A stretch of DNA of 9,254 nt from Deltaproteobacteria bacterium (lineage in GTDB: Bacteria > Desulfobacterota > Desulfuromonadia > Desulfuromonadales > BM103). Positions within the stretch are counted from its first letter, which is position 1. Each line of letters opens with the position of its first letter. The stretch is from positions 1-9,254 of the forward strand of contig JAFDBW010000097.1 in NCBI GenBank assembly GCA_019313105.1. Direction: 5' to 3'. Both the position numbers and the translations under genes were made by a program. The notes beneath the pieces are model-generated. The model saw only the letters and a program-made list of their open reading frames with translations, had not been told where the DNA came from and did not search any database. Shown here piece by piece: positions 5,797 through 9,254 of the stretch.

Positions 5797-6354
5797 TCAA
5801 AGCTCCATGAGGTCTTTTTCTTTCTCTTCAATAACCCTGTCCACCCGGGAGACGAATTCATCTGTCACATCCTGTATTTCCTTCTCACCGCGCTTCAGGT
5901 CATCTTCGGTGATGTCTTTGTCCTTCTCGAGCCTCTTTAATGTATCGTTGGCTTCACGTCGCACATTGCGAATCCCGACCTTGGTATCTTCTCCCATGCG
6001 TTTGACTTGTTTGACCATTTCCTTACGACGTTCTTCGGTCAGGGGGGGGAATACGAGGCGGATTATTTGCCCATCAGAATTTGGATTCAAGCCAAGGTCG
6101 GCCTTGAGGATGGCCTTTTCGATCTCACCGATCAGGTTTTTCTCCCACGGCTGAATTGTGATCAGACGGGGTTCGGGAACAGCCATAGAACCGACCTGGT
6201 TGAGTGGCGTCGGAGTCCCATAGTAATCAACCTTGATGTCATCGAGCAAAGAGAGTGAGGCACGACCCGTCCGAACCTTGCTCAGATCACGTTTGAATGA
6301 CTCAAGGGCTTTGGTCATCCCGGCACTGGCATTGGATTTGACATCAGCAATCAT
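5797..6354 (-). CDS. frr: Ribosome recycling factor
   Basis: This encodes exactly 185 residues, the standard length. RRF works with EF-G in the cytosol to split the post-termination ribosome. The start is the ATG at 6352-6354, with AAGGAG inside the last codons of pyrH and only 4 nt between the genes; a further ATG at 6411 in the same frame lies inside pyrH and is rejected. Domain I helices carry KVRTGRAS (26-33), then DYYGTPTPLNQ (43-52), an Ile/Val beta domain through PWEKNLI (69-75), and LNPNSDGQIIRLVFPPLTEERR (89-110). The conserved VGIRNVRREAND is at 126-137. The C-terminal helix is strongly charged. All conserved regions are present. Confidence 0.97.
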   Translation of the reverse strand: MIADVKSNASAGMTKALESFKRDLSKVRTGRASLSLLDDIKVDYYGTPTPLNQVGSMAVPEPRLITIQPWEKNLIGEIEKAILKADLGLNPNSDGQIIRLVFPPLTEERRKEMVKQVKRMGEDTKVGIRNVRREANDTLKRLEKDKDITEDDLKRGEKEIQDVTDEFVSRVDRVIEEKEKDLMEL

Positions 6355-6358
6355 AGTA

Positions 6359-7081
6359 TCATTCTCCTTTGACAATGGTTCCGATCTGGTCGCCACAAAC
6401 GACACGTTCAATATTGCCGCTGGTCGTCAGATCAAACACGAGAATCGGCAGGTCGTTGTCCATACAAAGGGATGTCGCCGTAGAGTCCATCACCTGAAGA
6501 CCTTGCTTGAGGACATCCAGATACGTCAACTGTTGATATTTGACGGCATCTTTGTTTTTCGCCGGATCAGAGTCGTAAACTCCGTCGACTTTGGTCGCTT
6601 TGAGAATAATTTCAGCACCGATTTCGATAGCACGCAGGCTCGCTGCCGTGTCGGTCGTGAAAAACGGATTGCCGGTGCCCGCGCCAAAAATAACAACACG
6701 CCCTTTTTCGAGATGGCGAACAGCTCTGCGGCGGATATATGGCTCAGCGATCTCCTGCATTTCAATGGCGGACTGGACCCTGGTGATCACCCCCGCCTTT
6801 TCCAGGGCATCCTGCAGCGCCAGACTGTTCATGACCGTAGCCAGCATCCCCATGTAGTCGGCACTTGCACGGTCCATCCCCATCGAGGATGCGGCAACTC
6901 CGCGGAAGATATTGCCGCCGCCAATGACGATGGCAATCTGGACACCAAGATCGACAACCCCGCGAATTTCGATGGCGATCGCCCTGATAATATCCGGGTC
7001 AATACCATAGCCAAGCTTACCGGCCAGAGCTTCTCCACTGAGTTTGAGTAGTATACGCTTGAATTGGGGTTGACGTGCCAT
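6359..7081 (-). CDS. pyrH: UMP kinase
   Basis: This encodes 240 residues, the normal bacterial length. PyrH phosphorylates UMP to UDP with ATP, as a cytosolic hexamer of the amino-acid-kinase fold, and is unrelated to eukaryotic UMP/CMP kinases. The phosphate-binding KLSGEAL is at 13-19 and GGGNIFRG at 54-61. The UMP-site RASADYMGMLATVMN follows at 71-85, then GAGTGNPFFTTDTAA (133-147) and the ATP-site KATKVDGVYDSDP (161-173). The start ATG is 21 nt after the tsf stop with GGAG about 6 nt upstream. It is cotranscribed with frr, whose ribosome site lies inside the pyrH end. Placement among translation genes is the common bacterial arrangement. Confidence 0.98.
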   Translation of the reverse strand: MARQPQFKRILLKLSGEALAGKLGYGIDPDIIRAIAIEIRGVVDLGVQIAIVIGGGNIFRGVAASSMGMDRASADYMGMLATVMNSLALQDALEKAGVITRVQSAIEMQEIAEPYIRRRAVRHLEKGRVVIFGAGTGNPFFTTDTAASLRAIEIGAEIILKATKVDGVYDSDPAKNKDAVKYQQLTYLDVLKQGLQVMDSTATSLCMDNDLPILVFDLTTSGNIERVVCGDQIGTIVKGE

Positions 7082-7102
7082 GGTTTCTCCGGTTCAGGCC
7101 AG

Positions 7103-8017
7103 TTATTTGGTCATCGAAGCGACTTCAGCAGCGAAATCATCCTCTTTCTTCTCAATCCCCTCGCCGAGTTGGAATCGCTCGTAAGCACTGAGCGTCACCT
7201 GGCCGCCGACCTCTTTGGCCAAGGCCTCTACAACTTTACCAACCTTATGATCAGTATCAACCACGTAGACCTGTTCCAGGAGGCAGGTCTCGCCGAAGAA
7301 CTTGTTGATCTGGCCTTCGAGGATTTTCTCTATAATGTTTTCCGGTTTACCGCTCTCGAGGGCCTTGGCGCGCATGATATCCTTTTCACGTTCAATCACA
7401 TCGGCAGGGACTTCGGCGCGGCTCAGGTACTGTGGGCTTGCAGCCGCGACATGCATGGCCAACATTCGTGCGGTCTCTTCTACCTTCGGATGATCAGCCT
7501 TGTCAGTATCGAGTTGGACCAACACACCAATTTTTCCGGCACCATGGATATAGGATGCGGTAATACCGGAAGCGCTTTCGAGACGGGCAAAGCGTCGGAT
7601 ATTCATATTCTCGCCGATTGTCGCAATCTGGTGGGTGAGCTCTTCGCTCACGTTGCGCCCGGTGCCGGGGAAATCCATATCTTTCAGAGCGTCGACATCG
7701 GCCGGTTTCTGATCCAGAACGACCCCCACCACACCAGCGGCAAATTTCTGAAAAGCTTCGTTTTTGGCGACGAAGTCGGTTTCCGAGTTAACTTCAACAA
7801 GAGCGCCGCACTGACCGTTTCCGGCGGCTGCAATCATACCTTCAGCGGCAACACGACCCGATTTTTTGGCCGCTGCGGAAAGTCCCTTTTTACGCAGCAG
7901 GTCAATGGCCTGCTCCATGTCTCCACCGGATTCGGTAAGGGCCTTCTTGCAATCCATCATCCCGGCACCGGTTTTGGCACGCAGGTCACCTACCATTTTT
8001 GCTGTAATTGTAGCCAC
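7103..8017 (-). CDS. tsf: Elongation factor Ts, GTG start
   Basis: This encodes 304 residues, somewhat longer than the 283 of E. coli. EF-Ts exchanges GDP for GTP on EF-Tu in the cytosol. The N-terminal UBA-like domain carries KTGAGMMDCKKAL (15-27), and the EF-Tu-contacting VNSETDFVAKN is at 76-86. Two core subdomains follow, with HVAAASPQYL and LLEQVYV near the C-terminal part. The start codon is GTG (8015-8017), fixed by the family-typical MATITAKMVGDLR N-terminus and by AGGAGG 7 nt upstream. The ATG at codon 8 would remove conserved residues. A terminator-like hairpin separates it from rpsB, so its level may be set below that of S2. Confidence 0.97.
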   Translation of the reverse strand: MATITAKMVGDLRAKTGAGMMDCKKALTESGGDMEQAIDLLRKKGLSAAAKKSGRVAAEGMIAAAGNGQCGALVEVNSETDFVAKNEAFQKFAAGVVGVVLDQKPADVDALKDMDFPGTGRNVSEELTHQIATIGENMNIRRFARLESASGITASYIHGAGKIGVLVQLDTDKADHPKVEETARMLAMHVAAASPQYLSRAEVPADVIEREKDIMRAKALESGKPENIIEKILEGQINKFFGETCLLEQVYVVDTDHKVGKVVEALAKEVGGQVTLSAYERFQLGEGIEKKEDDFAAEVASMTK

Positions 8018-8024
8018 GGTAAAA

Positions 8025-8030
8025 CCTCCT
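8025..8030 (-). promoter_or_regulatory. Ribosome binding site fixing the GTG start of tsf
   Basis: AGGAGG on the minus strand, 7 nt before the GTG at 8015-8017. It supports GTG over the in-frame ATG seven codons downstream. Confidence 0.8.
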
Positions 8031-8067
8031 CTATCCTTCTATCCTTGCGAATATTTGGTTGTCTGAC

Positions 8068-8099
8068 AAAAAGGCGGCTGCAATGCAGACCGCCTTTTT
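8068..8099 (-). terminator. Terminator or attenuator hairpin between rpsB and tsf
   Basis: A perfect 10-bp stem pairs 8068-8077 with 8090-8099 (A5-GGCGG with CCGCC-T5). The 12-base loop can form an extra 4-bp CTGC/GCAG stem. The T5 works in both directions, and on the minus strand it is followed by GTC. It lies between the rpsB stop and the tsf ribosome site, and I see no good promoter after it, so partial read-through is the simplest reading. A comparable rpsB-tsf intercistronic stem-loop is known in E. coli. Confidence 0.75.
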
Positions 8100-8120
8100 A
8101 TATAGATACGTATCAGCCGT

Positions 8121-8996
8121 TTATGCCTCTGCCGATGCGTCCTTTTTTTCAGTCACTTCCTCAGCCTCTGCAGCGGGCACCTCCTCAGGTGCCGCTTCGG
8201 TCACTGCTGATGCAGCGGCCTCTGCCTTTTCAACGACAACAGTCTCCGGGCCCTCTGCAACGGCCTGTTCTTCCACGTCAGCGCCTTCAGCATCGTTGCG
8301 CAGGTCCTCTTCGCGGGCAGCAGCGCCTTCGAGACAGGCCTCAGCCATTTTCGACGCGAACAGCCGGATAGCACGAATTGCATCGTCATTACCGGGGATG
8401 ATGTAATCAATGCCCTCGGGATCACAGTTGGTGTCAACCACTGCGACGACCGGGATGCCGAGTTTGCGAGCTTCCTTAACGGCGATGTCTTCCTTGTTCG
8501 GATCGACAATGAAAACAGCCGCAGGCAGACGGGTCATGTTCTTGATGCCGCCGAGACTCTTTTCCAGCTTGATTTTTTCCCGCTCCAACTGCAGGACCTC
8601 TTTTTTGAGCAGCAGGTCAAAGGTTCCGTCTTCAGACATCGCCTCGATTTTTTTCAGACGATCAATGCTGCGCTTGATTGTCGAGAAGTTTGTCAGCATA
8701 CCGCCCAGCCAGCGATTGTTGACATAAAACTGGCCGGAGCGGACAGCCTCTTCAACAATCGAATCCTGAGCCTGTTTCTTGGTGCCGACAAAAAGAACCT
8801 TCTCGCCTTTCTGGGAAACGTCGCGGATGAAACTGTAAGCAGTCCGGAAGTAGCGGACCGTCTTCTGCAAGTCGATAATATAGATACCGTTTCGAGCCCC
8901 GAAGATATAAGGCTTCATCTTGGGGTTCCAACGGCGGGTCTGGTGGCCGAAATGGACACCGGCCTCCAACAATTGCTTCATAGTAATCTGTGCCAT
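8121..8996 (-). CDS. rpsB: 30S ribosomal protein S2 with long acidic C-terminal tail
   Basis: This encodes 291 residues, against 241 in E. coli. The start is the ATG at 8994-8996, giving the standard MAQITMKQLLEAGVHFGHQTRRWNPKM start in the family; a TTG six codons upstream overlaps the Shine-Dalgarno (GAAGGGAAG) and is rejected. The conserved core follows: YIFGARNGIYIIDL, LFVGTKKQAQ, NNRWLGGMLTNF, the coiled-coil region around KKEVLQLEREKIKLEK, then PAAVFIVDPNKE and GIPVVAVVDTNCDPE. The core ends near residue 224. The remaining 67 residues are mostly Ala, Glu and Val, with few basic residues, no predicted fold and no homology I recognise. Acidic S2 tails occur in several lineages. It is the first gene of the minus-strand cluster, with its own promoter and leader. 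Confidence 0.98.
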   Translation of the reverse strand: MAQITMKQLLEAGVHFGHQTRRWNPKMKPYIFGARNGIYIIDLQKTVRYFRTAYSFIRDVSQKGEKVLFVGTKKQAQDSIVEEAVRSGQFYVNNRWLGGMLTNFSTIKRSIDRLKKIEAMSEDGTFDLLLKKEVLQLEREKIKLEKSLGGIKNMTRLPAAVFIVDPNKEDIAVKEARKLGIPVVAVVDTNCDPEGIDYIIPGNDDAIRAIRLFASKMAEACLEGAAAREEDLRNDAEGADVEEQAVAEGPETVVVEKAEAAASAVTEAAPEEVPAAEAEEVTEKKDASAEA

Positions 8997-9053
8997 GTTT
9001 AAACTTCCCTTCAATTTGGTTTGGCCGCCGCCTTCATCAACCCCTGCAACCGA

Positions 9054-9084
9054 CCTGACCCCATGTCAGGCACCCGGTCCGGGT
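9054..9084 (-). promoter_or_regulatory. Two small hairpins in the rpsB leader
   Basis: On the leader RNA ACCCG (9080-9084) pairs with CGGGT (9072-9076) around 3 bases. Directly after it CCTGAC (9065-9070) pairs with GTCAGG (9054-9059) around 5 bases. The leader is about 110 nt long. In E. coli S2 represses its own operon through the rpsB leader; whether these hairpins do the same here is an inference. Confidence 0.45.
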
Positions 9085-9113
9085 CAAAAGGCGTGTGTAT
9101 TGGACAGCACACT

Positions 9114-9142
9114 CGTATAACATGAGCGAAACCCGAACGCAA
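9114..9142 (-). promoter_or_regulatory. Main promoter of rpsB
   Basis: On the minus strand TTGCGT (9137-9142) and TATACG (9114-9119) are 17 bp apart, and an A-run lies just upstream of the -35. Transcription would start near 9107, giving a leader of about 110 nt. Confidence 0.6.
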
Positions 9143-9165
9143 GGGGTTTTTCACCATCAATAGCG

Positions 9166-9195
9166 TTTACATTCTGACATTGACTGTACTAATAT
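9166..9195 (+). promoter_or_regulatory. Candidate promoter of the LptF/LptG-type gene
   Basis: On the plus strand TTTACA (9166-9171) is followed after 18 bp by TAATAT (9190-9195). The predicted start of transcription, near 9202, is only about 2 nt before the ATG, which would give a nearly leaderless mRNA. It is divergent from the rpsB promoter and does not overlap it. Confidence 0.4.
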
Positions 9196-9203
9196 GCGGC
9201 ATC

Positions 9204-9254
9204 ATGTCAGGCACAAAAATACAGAAATACATCATCCGGGAAATCCTCTCGCCA
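9204..9254 (+). CDS. LptF/LptG-family permease, first 17 residues (runs off the right edge)
   Basis: The frame from the ATG at 9204 reads MSGTKIQKYIIREILSP to the end of the window. The pattern of a short polar start, then K-x-x-x-Y-I-I/L-R-E-x-L-x-P, is the characteristic N-terminus of the YjgP/YjgQ permeases LptF and LptG. These form the inner-membrane part of the LptB2FG transporter that lifts lipopolysaccharide out of the membrane. In these proteins the first membrane helix starts right after this point, beyond the window. LptF and LptG cannot be told apart from 17 residues. No Shine-Dalgarno is visible upstream. An in-frame TTG at 9180 has none either. A permease would fit a Gram-negative host. 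Confidence 0.65.
   Translation, partial: MSGTKIQKYIIREILSP

Noticed and set aside
5135..6154. A 339-codon plus-strand open frame
   Set aside because: It runs opposite uppS, the gap and frr. The Ser/Arg-rich sequence has no recognisable family and no ribosome site, so it is most likely an antisense shadow.
6355..6411. Upstream ATG extending frr by 19 codons
   Set aside because: It lies inside pyrH; the ATG at 6352-6354 gives the exact 185-residue family length and has AAGGAG upstream.
6233..7051. A 272-codon plus-strand open frame
   Set aside because: Antisense to pyrH, whose motifs are complete on the minus strand; no family resemblance.
8031..8046. Tandem CTATCCTT repeat upstream of tsf
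   Set aside because: Only two 8-base copies next to a purine-rich ribosome site; low complexity is a sufficient explanation.
7064..8371. A 435-codon plus-strand open frame
   Set aside because: It lies entirely opposite tsf and the end of rpsB. Its translation shows no domain, is a by-product of codon bias on the real strand, and ends in a low-complexity Pro/Gln/Arg stretch opposite the S2 Ala/Glu tail.
8997..9014. TTG start extending rpsB by six codons
   Set aside because: It overlaps the Shine-Dalgarno, and MAQITMKQLL is the standard S2 start.
9129..9150. Inverted repeat AAACCC/GGGTTT followed by T's on the plus strand, as a terminator
   Set aside because: It overlaps the rpsB -35, has a 6-bp stem with a 9-base loop, and no plus-strand gene precedes it.

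Overview
The window is a compact bacterial housekeeping cluster, read almost entirely from the minus strand (right to left), with a divergent gene start at the right edge and an unrelated biosynthetic gene entering at the left edge. In transcription order the minus-strand genes are rpsB, tsf, pyrH, frr, uppS, cdsA, dxr, rseP, tsaB, a small DUF465/YdcH-type gene, and then the start of ilvD. A plus-strand LptF/LptG-type permease gene begins at 9204 and leaves the window. The order rpsB-tsf-pyrH-frr-uppS-cdsA-dxr-rseP is widespread in Gram-negative bacteria. The tsaB, DUF465 and ilvD tail, the moderate GC content and the protein sequences suggest a Desulfuromonadia/Geobacter-like delta-proteobacterium. 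That placement is an inference from remembered gene order, not from a search.

Right edge (8997-9254): divergent sigma70-like promoters for rpsB (minus) and the permease (plus), and a roughly 110-nt rpsB leader with two small hairpins. A 12-base motif occurs both in this leader and across the permease start codon, so the rpsB leader RNA is complementary to the permease initiation region. Translation block (5797-8996): ribosomal protein S2 with a long acidic tail, a terminator-like hairpin, EF-Ts with a GTG start, UMP kinase, and ribosome recycling factor packed 4 nt behind it. A 305-bp gap (5492-5796) then holds several hairpins and a candidate promoter, but no convincing gene.

Envelope block (1461-5491): UppS makes undecaprenyl diphosphate from isoprenoid precursors, CdsA makes CDP-diacylglycerol, Dxr commits carbon to the MEP isoprenoid pathway that feeds UppS, and RseP is the site-2 protease of envelope-stress signalling. 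These genes overlap by 4-5 nt and look translationally coupled. The cdsA start appears to be a rare ATT codon behind a very strong Shine-Dalgarno. TsaB (tRNA t6A modification) follows 1 nt after rseP, then the 73-residue DUF465 protein, which appears to have its own promoter. One good rho-independent terminator, and perhaps a second, close the cluster. ilvD then starts from its own near-consensus promoter.

I see no mobile element, CRISPR array, tRNA or rRNA, and no clear new multi-gene system. The points most worth checking are the ATT start of cdsA, the leader/start-codon complementarity at the right edge, and the structured frr-uppS gap.
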